From Bog-756 sp963756515 (GTDB lineage: Bacteria; Actinomycetota; Acidimicrobiia; Acidimicrobiales; RAAP-2), in NCBI GenBank assembly GCA_963756515.1, contig CAVWNV010000004.1:1-64000 (forward strand): DNA of 64,000 nt, read 5' to 3'. This document shows, in pieces, positions 34,853-43,318 of this stretch. The translations under genes and the position numbers were made by a program. Within the stretch, counting starts at the first letter, position 1, and every line of letters starts with the position of its first letter. A model generated the notes under the pieces. It saw only the letters and a program-made list of their open reading frames with translations. It was not told the DNA's origin and did no database searches.

Positions 34853-35761
34853 TCATTCGCCCCCCTCTGCCCTCGTGGCGGCCTGGGCCACGAGTTCCTC
34901 GCTGACCGACCACAGGAGCACGGCGGCGGCATCGTTGCGGGCCGCGGCCGAGGGGACCCTCGGACGGCACTTGACGAAGTACTCGCCGGTGACGTCGGCC
35001 ACCTCCGGGGACGAGGCCAGGTAGACCGAGGTGCGGGCCCCCTTCTCGGGCGTGAGGATGAAGGGCTTGATCAGGCGGACGCCGAAGGCCAGAAAGCCCT
35101 TGGCGTCGTCGTCCCGGGCGAAGCCGGTGGCCACCGTGCCCGGATGGAGCGCGTTGGCGGTCACGCCGGACGAGGCCAACCGCCGGGCCAGCTCCCGGGT
35201 GAACAGGATGTTGGCCAGTTTGGACCGGCTGTACGCCCGCATGCCGCGGTAGTGCCCGGTGGACTGGAGGTCGTCGAAGTCCAGTCCGTGCCGGGCGCCC
35301 TGGTGAGCCGTCGAGGCCACGTTCACCACCCGGGCCGGGGCCGACGCCGTCAGCCGGTCGGTCAACAGCTGGGTCAGGAGGAACGGACCGAGATGGTTGA
35401 TGGCGAAGGTGGACTCGAACCCGTCGACGGTGACGGTGCGCTCCGACAGCACCAGTCCGGCGTTGTTGACCAGGACGTGGATCCGGTCGCACCGGTCGAG
35501 CAGCTCGGACGCGCCGTCCCGGACCGAGCTCAGGTCGGCCAGATCGAATACGACCAGGTCGACCTGGTCGGAACGGCTGGCCCGTCGGATGTCGGAGACC
35601 GCCTGCTCCCCCCGCTCCCGGCTGCGGGCGGTGATCACCGTGCGGGCTCCGGCCCCGGCCAGGGCCACCGCCGTGGCCCTGCCCACCCCCGAGTTGCCAC
35701 CCGTGATCACGACGGTCCTGCCCTCCATCGGGACCGGTCCACCGACGCCGCTCGGGGTCAT
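34853..35761 (-). CDS. SDR, retinol-dehydrogenase-like
   Basis: The protein has about 303 residues. It has ITGGNSGVG (cofactor motif), NNAGLVLS, a catalytic Ser in NVASTAHQG and YSRSKLAN (Tyr-x3-Lys). The order and the LHPGTVATGF segment fit the retinol/WWOX-like SDR group. ATG 35761 is preferred over the upstream open frame because a TACACT -10-like box ends six bases before it (possible leaderless start). It is divergent from the iron transporter, and its promoter shares the AT-rich region with it. Confidence 0.88.
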   Translation of the reverse strand: MTPSGVGGPVPMEGRTVVITGGNSGVGRATAVALAGAGARTVITARSRERGEQAVSDIRRASRSDQVDLVVFDLADLSSVRDGASELLDRCDRIHVLVNNAGLVLSERTVTVDGFESTFAINHLGPFLLTQLLTDRLTASAPARVVNVASTAHQGARHGLDFDDLQSTGHYRGMRAYSRSKLANILFTRELARRLASSGVTANALHPGTVATGFARDDDAKGFLAFGVRLIKPFILTPEKGARTSVYLASSPEVADVTGEYFVKCRPRVPSAAARNDAAAVLLWSVSEELVAQAATRAEGGE

Positions 35762-35794
35762 GGTCCGAGTGTAGGACGGAGGCGGGATCCCGTA

Positions 35795-35823
35795 TTGACA
35801 GCAATATTCGGTATACCTAATAT
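35795..35823 (+). promoter_or_regulatory. sigma-A type promoter of the iron transporter operon
   Basis: TTGACA (35795-35800) and TAATAT (35818-35823) are separated by exactly 17 bp, close to the vegetative consensus and unusual in this GC-rich window. Transcription would begin near 35830, about 70 bases ahead of the substrate-binding gene. Confidence 0.88.
35807..35820. promoter_or_regulatory. DtxR/IdeR-like metal-repressor site
   Basis: TTCGGTATACCTAA is an inverted repeat with a single mismatch to TTAGGTATACCTAA. It lies across the spacer and -10 box of the promoter, where a repressor would block RNA polymerase. Iron repressors of the DtxR/IdeR family bind TTAGGTTAG-CTAACCTAA sites; this is a shorter relative. 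The downstream genes encode a ferric-iron transporter, which fits iron repression. Confidence 0.6.
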
Positions 35824-35898
35824 TTTTGTTGATACGTACCTTAGTGACGGGCGTCGAACCATCTGGCGCACGGGCCAACCAAAGGGGAGGCGAAAACG

Positions 35899-37005
35899 AT
35901 GTCCACGCTCGGATCGTCCCCCCAGCCCACCGGGCCGCCCACGCGGCGGGGGGCCGGAACCCGGCGTGGCCTGGCCCTCTCCCTGGCCCTGGCGGCAGCC
36001 CTGGTCCTGGCGGCGTGCATCAGCTCGCCGTCCTCCTCACCGTCGTCCTCCGGCGGCTCTGATGCCGGCCAGACCATCACCCTCTACAACGGACAGCACG
36101 AGCAGACCACCGACGCCCTGGTGGCGGCATTCGAGAAGAAGACCGGCATCCAGGTCAAGGTGCGCAGTGACGACGAGGACGTCCTGGCCAACCAGATCCT
36201 CACCGAGGGATCGGGCTCCCCCGCCGATGTCATCTACACCGAGAACTCCCCGGCTCTCGAGACACTGCAGGAGAAGGGACGGCTCAGCCCGGTCGACCCG
36301 TCGACCCTGGCTGCAGTGCCGGCGAAGTACAGCTCGCCCGTGGGCAAGTGGGTGGGGGTGTCGGCCCGGGTCAGCGTCATGATCTACAACACCGACCAAC
36401 TGTCCAGGGACGACCTGCCCACCTCGGTCATGGACCTGGCCGATCCCAAGTGGAAGGGCAAGATCGGCCTGGCCCAGGGGGAGTCGGACTTCTTCCCCAT
36501 CGTCGTCTCCATCCAGAAGACCTACGGCACCAAGGCGGCCGAAGCCTGGCTCACCGCCGTCAAGGCCAACGCCGGGGGGAACCTCTATCCCGACAACGAG
36601 ACACTGACCAGTGAGGTCAACCAGGGACACGTCGAGCTCGGGATCATCAACCACTACTACTGGTACCGCCAGCGGGCCGAGGTGGGGGCGTCGAACATGC
36701 ACTCGGCCGTCGCCACCTTCGCCCCCGGGGACGCCGGGTACATCATCGACGTGTCGGGGGCCGGAATCATCGACACCAGCACCCACAAAGCCGCCGACCA
36801 GCAATTCCTGGCCTTTCTGGTCAGCCGACAGGGCCAGGAGATCCTGGCCCACAGTGACAGCTACGAGTATCCGCTCGGGTCCGGGGTCACCACCGCCCAA
36901 CGGCTGCAACCGTTCGACACGCTGCAACCGGCGCCCCTGACGATCGCCGAGCTCGGCGACGGCTCCTCTGCCACCGCGCTCCTCCAACAAGCGCAGTTGG
37001 AATAG
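35899..37005 (+). CDS. ferric-iron ABC transporter, substrate-binding lipoprotein
   Basis: The 368-residue protein has a signal ending in a lipobox (VLAAC, Cys40 lipidated) and a Ser-rich tether. It has the class II solute-binding fold starting ITLYNGQHEQTTDALVAAFEKKTGI. Tyr253-Tyr254 in NHYYWYRQ match the tyrosines that bind Fe3+ in FbpA/FutA proteins. It delivers iron to the permease encoded next. A strong site (AAGGGGAGG) precedes ATG. Thiamine- or phosphonate-type binding proteins are less likely given the Tyr pair and the putative metal operator. Confidence 0.9.
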   Translation: MSTLGSSPQPTGPPTRRGAGTRRGLALSLALAAALVLAACISSPSSSPSSSGGSDAGQTITLYNGQHEQTTDALVAAFEKKTGIQVKVRSDDEDVLANQILTEGSGSPADVIYTENSPALETLQEKGRLSPVDPSTLAAVPAKYSSPVGKWVGVSARVSVMIYNTDQLSRDDLPTSVMDLADPKWKGKIGLAQGESDFFPIVVSIQKTYGTKAAEAWLTAVKANAGGNLYPDNETLTSEVNQGHVELGIINHYYWYRQRAEVGASNMHSAVATFAPGDAGYIIDVSGAGIIDTSTHKAADQQFLAFLVSRQGQEILAHSDSYEYPLGSGVTTAQRLQPFDTLQPAPLTIAELGDGSSATALLQQAQLE

Positions 37006-37019
37006 CCGGCGGTCGGGCC

Positions 37020-38621
37020 ATGACGGTGACCACGACGCTGGACCCCGACATCGAGCCGACCGGGCCCCGGCCCGGGCCGGTGGCGGCCCGGAACCGTGTT
37101 CCCTTCGTGCTGTGGCTCCTCGCCGCCGCCGTGGCCCTCCTGCTGGCCCTGCCCCTGGTCTACGTACTGGTGCAGACGGCCCAGACCGGGTGGTCGGAGA
37201 TCGTGAGCCTGGTCTTTCGGCGTTTCACCCTGGAGCTGCTGTGGAACACGGTGAAGCTGTCGGTCACGGTGACGGCGACGAGCGCGGTGATCGGAACGGC
37301 GGCAGCTTGGCTGGTGGAGCGGACCGACCTCCCCGGTCGACGGTTCTGGGCGGTGGCCGTGGTGCTGCCCGTGGCCATTCCCGACTTCGTGACCGGCTTC
37401 GGCTGGGTGTCGGTGGCTCCGGCCGTGCACGGGTACCTGGGTGCGTCGCTGGTCATGACCCTGGCTCTCTATCCCCTGGTCTACCTGCCGGTGGCCGCGT
37501 CCTTCCGTGGCGCCGACCCCGGCCAAGAGGAAGTGGCCCGATCCCTCGGCCTCTCCCGCCTGGCCACCTTCCGTCGGGTGACCATGGCCCAGGCCAGGCC
37601 GGCCCTCCTCGGCGGGTGCGTACTGGTGTCCCTGGCCCTGCTGGCCGAGTACGGCGCCTTCGAGATCCTCCGCTACAACACCCTCACCACCGAGATCTTC
37701 TTCGAGTCGGAGCGCAGCTACAACATTCCGGTGGCCTCGTCGCTGTCGTTGATCCTGGTGGTGCTCAGCCTGGCCGTACTGGGCGGGGACGCGTTGGCCC
37801 GGGGCCACGGGCGGGTGACCCGCACCACCCGCGCCGTCCGCCTGCGCCAGCTCCATCCACTGGGACGGGCCACCGTGCCGGCCGAGGCCGGGCTGGTGAC
37901 CCTGGTCGGCCTGGCCCTCGGGGTGCCGGTGGGAGTGATCGTCTACTGGATGGTCCAGGGCGGGAACACCACACTCCCGTCGTCGACGTCACTGGCCGGG
38001 GCCGCGTTGACCACGGCGGGGTACGCGGCGGCGGCCGGCCTGCTGGCCACGGCGCTGGCCCTCCCGGTGGCCCTGTTGGCCGTCCGCCACCCCCGGCGTT
38101 CCACCGTCGCCCTCGAGCGGGGGACGTTCGTGGTCCAGGCCATCCCCGGACTGATCATCGCCCTGGCCCTGGTCTACTTCTCCATACGGGCCCTGCCGTC
38201 GCTCTACCAGAGCACGCCCCTGATGATCGTGGGCTACGCCATCATGTTCTTCCCCCTGGCCCTGGTGGCGGTGAGGACCTCGGTGGCCCAGGCCCCCCTG
38301 TCCCTCGAGGACGTGGCGCGGTCCCTGGGTCGACGGTGGCCCGTCGTGTGGTGGCGGGTGGTCCTGCCGCTGGTCGGTCCGGGCCTGGCCGCCGCCTTCT
38401 CCCTGGTGTTCCTGTCCACGGTGACCGAGCTGACCCTCACACTGGTCATGATCCCCACCGGTGAGCAGACACTCGCCACCCAGTTCTGGGCCTACACCAC
38501 CAACCTTTCGTACGCGGCCGCGGCACCGTACGCCGGGCTCATGATCCTGATCGCCACGGTGCCGAGCTATATCCTCGGACGATGGTTCGACCGGCTGCCG
38601 TCTCGGACGGCATCAGGATGA
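37020..38621 (+). CDS. ferric-iron ABC transporter permease (two-domain)
   Basis: The 533-residue membrane protein has two permease halves of about six segments each. EAA-type loops read GADPGQEEVARSLGLSRLATFRRVTMAQARP in the first half and SLEDVARSLGRRWPVVWWRVVLP in the second. The fused layout is that of FbpB-type permeases. It starts 14 bp after the binding-protein gene, and its stop overlaps the ATPase start as ATGA. Confidence 0.93.
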   Translation: MTVTTTLDPDIEPTGPRPGPVAARNRVPFVLWLLAAAVALLLALPLVYVLVQTAQTGWSEIVSLVFRRFTLELLWNTVKLSVTVTATSAVIGTAAAWLVERTDLPGRRFWAVAVVLPVAIPDFVTGFGWVSVAPAVHGYLGASLVMTLALYPLVYLPVAASFRGADPGQEEVARSLGLSRLATFRRVTMAQARPALLGGCVLVSLALLAEYGAFEILRYNTLTTEIFFESERSYNIPVASSLSLILVVLSLAVLGGDALARGHGRVTRTTRAVRLRQLHPLGRATVPAEAGLVTLVGLALGVPVGVIVYWMVQGGNTTLPSSTSLAGAALTTAGYAAAAGLLATALALPVALLAVRHPRRSTVALERGTFVVQAIPGLIIALALVYFSIRALPSLYQSTPLMIVGYAIMFFPLALVAVRTSVAQAPLSLEDVARSLGRRWPVVWWRVVLPLVGPGLAAAFSLVFLSTVTELTLTLVMIPTGEQTLATQFWAYTTNLSYAAAAPYAGLMILIATVPSYILGRWFDRLPSRTASG

Positions 38622-39679
38622 CCGGGCTGGGCATCACCGACCTGCACAAGTCGTTCGGGTCCCAGACCGTCCTGACCGGGGTCGACCTGGCCGTGCCGGT
38701 AGGGTCGCTCACCGCCATACTGGGGCCGTCGGGCAGCGGCAAGACCACGCTCCTCCGGGTGGTGGCCGGGTTCGAGCGGGCCGACCGGGGCACGGTGGTG
38801 CTGGCCGACCGCGTGGTCGAGGACCGCCACCACGCCCTGCCGCCGGAACAGCGCGGCATCGGCTACGTCCCTCAGGAGGGGGCGCTGTTCCCTCACCTGA
38901 CCGTGGCGGCCAACATCGCGTTCGGAATCAAACGAAAGGTGAGGAAGCTCGACGACATCACCGGGGAGCTGCTGGAGATGGTGGGTCTGGCCGGCATGGG
39001 CGACCGCTATCCGCACCAACTCTCGGGGGGCCAACAGCAACGGGTGGCCCTGGCCCGTGCCCTGGCCATCCGGCCGGCGCTGGTCCTGCTGGACGAGCCG
39101 TTCTCCTCCCTCGACGCCGGTATGCGCGCCAGTGTCCGGTCCGACGTCCAGGACGTCCTCCACTCCGGTGGGATCACGGCCGTGCTCGTCACGCACGACC
39201 AGGACGAGGCCCTGTCGGTGGCCGACCAGGTGGCGGTGATCCGCCACGGCACCATCGGCCAGTGCGGGTCGCCCCAGGAGCTCTACGACCACCCCGTCGA
39301 CCCGGCCATGGCCCAGTTCCTGGGTGACGCCAACCTGGTGACAGCCACGGTGGACGGTGATCGCGTGGCCACGCCGTTCGGTCCCCTCGAGTTGCGGGCC
39401 GATCCCACCGTCGCTGTGCCCTCCGGACCGGCCGTGGCCCTGGTCCGGCCGGAGCAGTTGATCCTGTCCACCACGCTGGATGGAGCCGGACTGCGGGCCC
39501 GGGTGGTCCGGACCGAATTCCACGGCCACGACACGGTCATCACCGTCACTCCGCTTCCGTCGGTGACCGGTGACCCCATCACCGTCCGGGCCGACGGCGA
39601 CATGGTGGTGGCCGACGGGACCGAAGTTGAGGTCAGCGCGGAGGGCTCCGCGCTGGCCTGGCCCGCCCCGGTGGCCTGA
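38618..39679 (+). CDS. ferric-iron ABC transporter ATPase
   Basis: The 353-residue ATPase has Walker A GPSGSGKTT (36-44), signature LSGGQQQRVALARAL, Walker B LVLLDEPFSSLD and the switch VTHDQDEAL. The C-terminal part (about 240-353) is a TOBE-like domain as in FbpC. ATG 38618 overlaps the permease stop, so binding protein, permease and ATPase form one operon. The longer frame from 38582 is not needed. Confidence 0.94.
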   Translation: MTGLGITDLHKSFGSQTVLTGVDLAVPVGSLTAILGPSGSGKTTLLRVVAGFERADRGTVVLADRVVEDRHHALPPEQRGIGYVPQEGALFPHLTVAANIAFGIKRKVRKLDDITGELLEMVGLAGMGDRYPHQLSGGQQQRVALARALAIRPALVLLDEPFSSLDAGMRASVRSDVQDVLHSGGITAVLVTHDQDEALSVADQVAVIRHGTIGQCGSPQELYDHPVDPAMAQFLGDANLVTATVDGDRVATPFGPLELRADPTVAVPSGPAVALVRPEQLILSTTLDGAGLRARVVRTEFHGHDTVITVTPLPSVTGDPITVRADGDMVVADGTEVEVSAEGSALAWPAPVA

Positions 39680-39698
39680 CCGGCACCGGTCGGCGAGC

Positions 39699-40553
39699 TC
39701 AGACCTCGAGGACGACCACCGATCCCAGGGCCACCATCCGACCTCCGGCACCGACATCGTGGACCGCCACCCGGACCAGGTTGCTGCCGGGTGGCCCACC
39801 CAGCACCTGGCACCGGGCCTCGAACGGCCCGACCCGGGCCGGACGGAGATAGTGCAGCACGGTGTCGGCCGCAGCCAGCCCGCTCCCATCCTCCGGCGGG
39901 TCCGCTGCCGACCGGACGGCGCGACAGGAGGCCACGTCGAACAACACGGCCATCGCCCCACCGTGGAGGATGCCCCACGGGTTGCGGAGGTGGTCGGCCA
40001 GTCCCAGTCGGGTCACGGGCCCGACCCCCGGTTCGATGCGGAAGAACTCCTCGGGAACCGAGGCGTCGGGGTCGGGCGGAGGCATGGGCATGATGGCCGG
40101 ACGGGTGAAGTCCAGGTTCATCGAGCCGGGGTCGAGCACGGCGAAGGTGGCGGTAGCGGCGGCGACGGGTCGATCGTCGCCACCTTCGTCGACCGCGGTG
40201 AGCCCGGCCACCACGGCGTTGCGGCCCCGACGCAGCACCCGGCCGTGGACACGGATCGGTCCGCGGTGGTCGAGACGGGCCACCGTCACCATCAGGTCGG
40301 TGGTGACGATCCACCGGGGCAGTACCGACAGTCCGGACAGGAATCCGCCCACCGAGTCGAGATTGGTCAGCAGGGCCCCGGTGCGAAGGCCCCCGCCCGC
40401 GCCCCGGTGGTGGTCGTCGATGGGGATGCGGCCCCCGAACGCCGAGAAACCGTCGGCCCCGCCGTCGGGAGGGATCTCCCACCGTTCGAGACGGAAGTAC
40501 TCGCTCATGTGGTGCCGGAGGTCGGCCGGACCCGGAGCGTGGGGACCGGTCAC
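39699..40553 (-). CDS. acyl-CoA thioesterase-like double-hotdog protein
   Basis: The 284-residue protein has two hotdog-like halves. The second contains GLADHLRNPWGILHGGAMAVLFDVASCRA, the PaaI-type motif HGGxxxxLxD around the hot helix. The first half is degenerate. It would hydrolyse acyl-CoA esters, with substrate unknown. The GTG start overlaps the stop of the upstream thioesterase-like gene (GTGA, 40550-40553). It is last of three leftward genes and converges with the iron ATPase gene. Confidence 0.78.
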   Translation of the reverse strand: MTGPHAPGPADLRHHMSEYFRLERWEIPPDGGADGFSAFGGRIPIDDHHRGAGGGLRTGALLTNLDSVGGFLSGLSVLPRWIVTTDLMVTVARLDHRGPIRVHGRVLRRGRNAVVAGLTAVDEGGDDRPVAAATATFAVLDPGSMNLDFTRPAIMPMPPPDPDASVPEEFFRIEPGVGPVTRLGLADHLRNPWGILHGGAMAVLFDVASCRAVRSAADPPEDGSGLAAADTVLHYLRPARVGPFEARCQVLGGPPGSNLVRVAVHDVGAGGRMVALGSVVVLEV

Positions 40554-41524
40554 GGCGCCCCCCGGTCGGCCACCCGACCCCGGGCGTTGACCATAGTGGT
40601 CAGACGGTCGTCGGCACCGTCGTCGGTGAGCTCGACCACGACGCTGCCGGGGCCATCCTCTCCCCCGGGCCCCCCGGCTCCCTGCGCTCCCCCGGCTCCC
40701 TGCGCTCCCCCGGCTCCCCCGGGCCCCGCGACTCCCTCCTCTCCCCCGGCTCCCCTGGGCCCAGCGGCGCCGCCGAGCACCGTGGCCCGGGCGGTGATCG
40801 GTCCGACCCGGCCCAGGGCCAGATAGGCCACCTGCAGGCCGGTCACCACCATCGGCCGGGCTGCGGCCGCGCTCAGGGCCCGCTCGGCGGCCAGTTCGGC
40901 CACGATGGCCATGACGCCGCCCTGCACCGCGCCGATGGAGTTGTGCACGTAGGGGTGGACGGGCAGGGAGACCCGACCTTCGGGGGCATGGGACCCCGTC
41001 GCGCCCAGTGTCTCCTCCACCGGGCGATCGAGACCGCGGCCGGACATGGAGAGATGTCGGGGCAGGTCATCGGGGAGCTCCTGCGTAGCGGTGCGGTTGC
41101 CGCCGGGCAGGATGGCCAGGGTCAGCGTGGACCAGGCCAGCGGGCCTGCGGTTCCACCCTGACCGGGTGGGGGGCGGCCGTCCTCGAGCACGTCGAAGAC
41201 CAGCGCCTCCACCACCATGGTGGTCCGCCCCCGTCGGACCAGCTCGGCCCGGGCCTCGACGGAGGGGCCGCGGCTCGGACGCACGACCTGGATGCTCAGG
41301 TCGGCGGTCGCCATCCAGTCGGGCCGGAGGACGTGCACGCCGAGCACCCCGCCGACCACGTCCACCAGGGTGGCCAGCACGCCGGACCGGATCGATCCGT
41401 CGGGTCCGGTGACGAACGGGGACACCCGGGTCCGGGCCACCGCCCGGGCGTCCGACACCACCTCGGCGTCGATGCCCAGGTCTCCGAGGAAGTGTCCCGG
41501 CGGCGGGTAGCCGCCGATGGCCAC
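40550..41524 (-). CDS. second thioesterase-like double-hotdog protein
   Basis: The 324-residue paralogue of the following gene has SIRSGVLATLVDVVGGVLGVH and VHNSIGAVQGGVMAIVAELAAERAL as its two hot-helix regions. Just before the last strands it carries a Gly/Ala-rich insertion (AAGPRGAGGEEGVAGPGGAG then repeats of GGAQGA) that looks like a short collagen-like tract. It starts with GTG directly after the TGA of the upstream SDR gene, with no gap. Confidence 0.75.
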   Translation of the reverse strand: MAIGGYPPPGHFLGDLGIDAEVVSDARAVARTRVSPFVTGPDGSIRSGVLATLVDVVGGVLGVHVLRPDWMATADLSIQVVRPSRGPSVEARAELVRRGRTTMVVEALVFDVLEDGRPPPGQGGTAGPLAWSTLTLAILPGGNRTATQELPDDLPRHLSMSGRGLDRPVEETLGATGSHAPEGRVSLPVHPYVHNSIGAVQGGVMAIVAELAAERALSAAAARPMVVTGLQVAYLALGRVGPITARATVLGGAAGPRGAGGEEGVAGPGGAGGAQGAGGAQGAGGPGGEDGPGSVVVELTDDGADDRLTTMVNARGRVADRGAP

Positions 41525-42286
41525 TCAGCGTTCCTGTTCGGTGGGCCGGATCAGCACCTCGTTGACGGCAACGTGCCGGGGTCGGGTGACGGTGAAGACG
41601 ATGGACTCGGCGATGTCCTCGGCCCGCATGATCTCGGTCGAACCGAAGTTGGCATCGATGGTCTCGATGACCTCGGGCCGGTTCTGTCGGACCAGCTCGG
41701 TCCGGGTGGCGCCCGGCTCGATGAGGCTGACCCGCAGATGCCGTCGGGTCACCTCCTGCCGCAACGACTCCGAGAAGGCCGCCACTCCGAACTTGGTGGC
41801 GTTGTAGACCCCGCTCCCCAGTCGGGCCACGCGCCCGGCCACCGAGCTCACGTTGACCACGTCGGCCACCCGGCGGGGATCCCGCTCGGCCGCCTCGAGC
41901 AGATGGGGCAGGGCGGCGTGAGTGGTGTAGAGCAGTCCGAGGAGGTTGAGCTCCACCATGCGGCGCCACTCCTCGACCGGTGCGTCGACGATGGGACCGA
42001 GGAGCATGACACCGGCGTTGTTGACCAGCGTGTCGAGACGGCCGAACTCGGTCACGGTGCTCTCGACCATGGCCCTCGCCGACGCCTCATCGGTCACGTC
42101 GGTCTCGATGACCAACACGTCGGCATCGTCGCCGATGCGCTCGACCACCTGCTCGAGGCGGTCCCGGCGCCGGGCGGCGATGGCGACGGTGGATCCTTCT
42201 GCAGCCAGGGCCAACGCGGTGGCCTCACCGATCCCACTCGATGCTCCGGTGATCAGTGCCACCGTTCCCATGAGACGACGCGCCAT
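41525..42286 (-). CDS. short-chain dehydrogenase/reductase
   Basis: The 253-residue classical SDR has TGASSGIG (cofactor), NNAGVM, catalytic Ser in NVSSVAG and YNATK (Tyr-x3-Lys). The pattern resembles the YdfG/clavaldehyde-type subgroup. ATG 42286 has GGAG six bases upstream. It heads a three-gene leftward operon with the two thioesterase-like genes, implying action on the same acyl or ketone substrates. Confidence 0.9.
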   Translation of the reverse strand: MARRLMGTVALITGASSGIGEATALALAAEGSTVAIAARRRDRLEQVVERIGDDADVLVIETDVTDEASARAMVESTVTEFGRLDTLVNNAGVMLLGPIVDAPVEEWRRMVELNLLGLLYTTHAALPHLLEAAERDPRRVADVVNVSSVAGRVARLGSGVYNATKFGVAAFSESLRQEVTRRHLRVSLIEPGATRTELVRQNRPEVIETIDANFGSTEIMRAEDIAESIVFTVTRPRHVAVNEVLIRPTEQER

Positions 42287-42401
42287 CACCCACTCCGTTC
42301 TGCTCGACGTGGGCGCAGTGTAGCGACGGCTCCCCTGGGGCCACCAACGACCGGCGGCGGGCCGGAGGGGGAAGGACGGGCGTGTCCCCGCGGGGTGGGA
42401 C

Positions 42402-42728
42402 CTACGCGGCCGTGGTTCGGGAGGGCTTCTGCGTAGTGGCGGAACCGGGAGTGCCCGGCGCCGAGGTCGTCTGACCGTTCGTGGCCGGCTTGCGGGCCGA
42501 GCTGCGGCGGGTCCGTCCGCGCTGCCGGGTGGAGGTGTCGTAGGGTCGATGGGTGGACGCCGGGCTCTCGTGGAGGGCACACCACTCGGTGCTGTTGTAC
42601 CGGGAGAGCTTGACCGAGCAGCCCTCGGCCACGCAGGTCCTGCCGGCGGCGAAGGTCTCGGGGGGGGTGCTCCCGGACAACCCGTCGGCCAGGAACGAAC
42701 TGTCCTCTGATGCGCGCCTGTCCACCAT
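42402..42728 (-). CDS. small zinc-knuckle-like actinobacterial protein
   Basis: About 108 residues from ATG 42728 (AAGGGA upstream); the frame continues to a TTG at 42761. A compact motif RTCVAEGCSVKLSRYNSTEWCALHE supplies Cys-x4-Cys and Cys-x2-His, a likely zinc site. The C-terminus is Thr/Arg/Ser-rich and disordered. Proteins with this LSRYN knuckle occur widely in actinobacteria without a known role. It is divergent from the SRPBCC gene. Confidence 0.65.
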   Translation of the reverse strand: MVDRRASEDSSFLADGLSGSTPPETFAAGRTCVAEGCSVKLSRYNSTEWCALHESPASTHRPYDTSTRQRGRTRRSSARKPATNGQTTSAPGTPGSATTQKPSRTTAA

Positions 42729-42856
42729 GCTCTTCGTTCCCTTCGTGCTCGCTGACACCAACTACGGAGTGTCTTCGACAAAACCGGGCGGGAACTGTAA
42801 CGACGCATCCGCCCACCCCTGGGCGGGGCGTCGGGCGGTTGCTAACGTCCCACCAC

Positions 42857-43318
42857 ATGTCCTCCGTGGAGGTGTCCCAGCTGATCGAGGCGCCCCCGGA
42901 CCGGGTGTGGCGGCTGGTGGGCGATCCGGTCGCCATGGGCGGGATCGCGGCCGAGTGCGAGACAGTGGAGTGGGTGGGTTCGCCGGCCGCACCGGGCATC
43001 GGGGCCCGGTTCCGGGGCCGGAACCGCTCCGGATGGCGGCGTTGGACCACCACCTGCACCATCGTCCGGTACCAACCCCCCACCGAGATCGCCTGGGATG
43101 CCGCCTTCGGCCTCCTTCCCATCGCCCGCTGGTCCTACCGGCTGGAACCGATCGACGGCGGTCGGCGGACCGAGGTCGAGGAGCGGTTCGACGACCACCG
43201 GGGCGCCGTCCTGCACGCCACCTCACCCCTGGTCCGCGGCACCCGGGACACCGAGGGGCTCAACCGGGCCAACATGGAGACCACCCTGGCCCGGTTGGCG
43301 CAATGGGCCGAGGGGTGA
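42857..43318 (+). CDS. SRPBCC-family protein
   Basis: The 153-residue protein opens VEVSQLIEAPPDRVWRLVGDP and later has ARWSYRLEPIDGGRRTEVEERF, the START/polyketide-cyclase-like helix-grip fold that binds hydrophobic ligands. ATG 42857 is chosen by domain start. Its stop overlaps GTG 43315 of the glycosidase gene, so the two are coupled although they have no obvious common pathway. Confidence 0.85.
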   Translation: MSSVEVSQLIEAPPDRVWRLVGDPVAMGGIAAECETVEWVGSPAAPGIGARFRGRNRSGWRRWTTTCTIVRYQPPTEIAWDAAFGLLPIARWSYRLEPIDGGRRTEVEERFDDHRGAVLHATSPLVRGTRDTEGLNRANMETTLARLAQWAEG

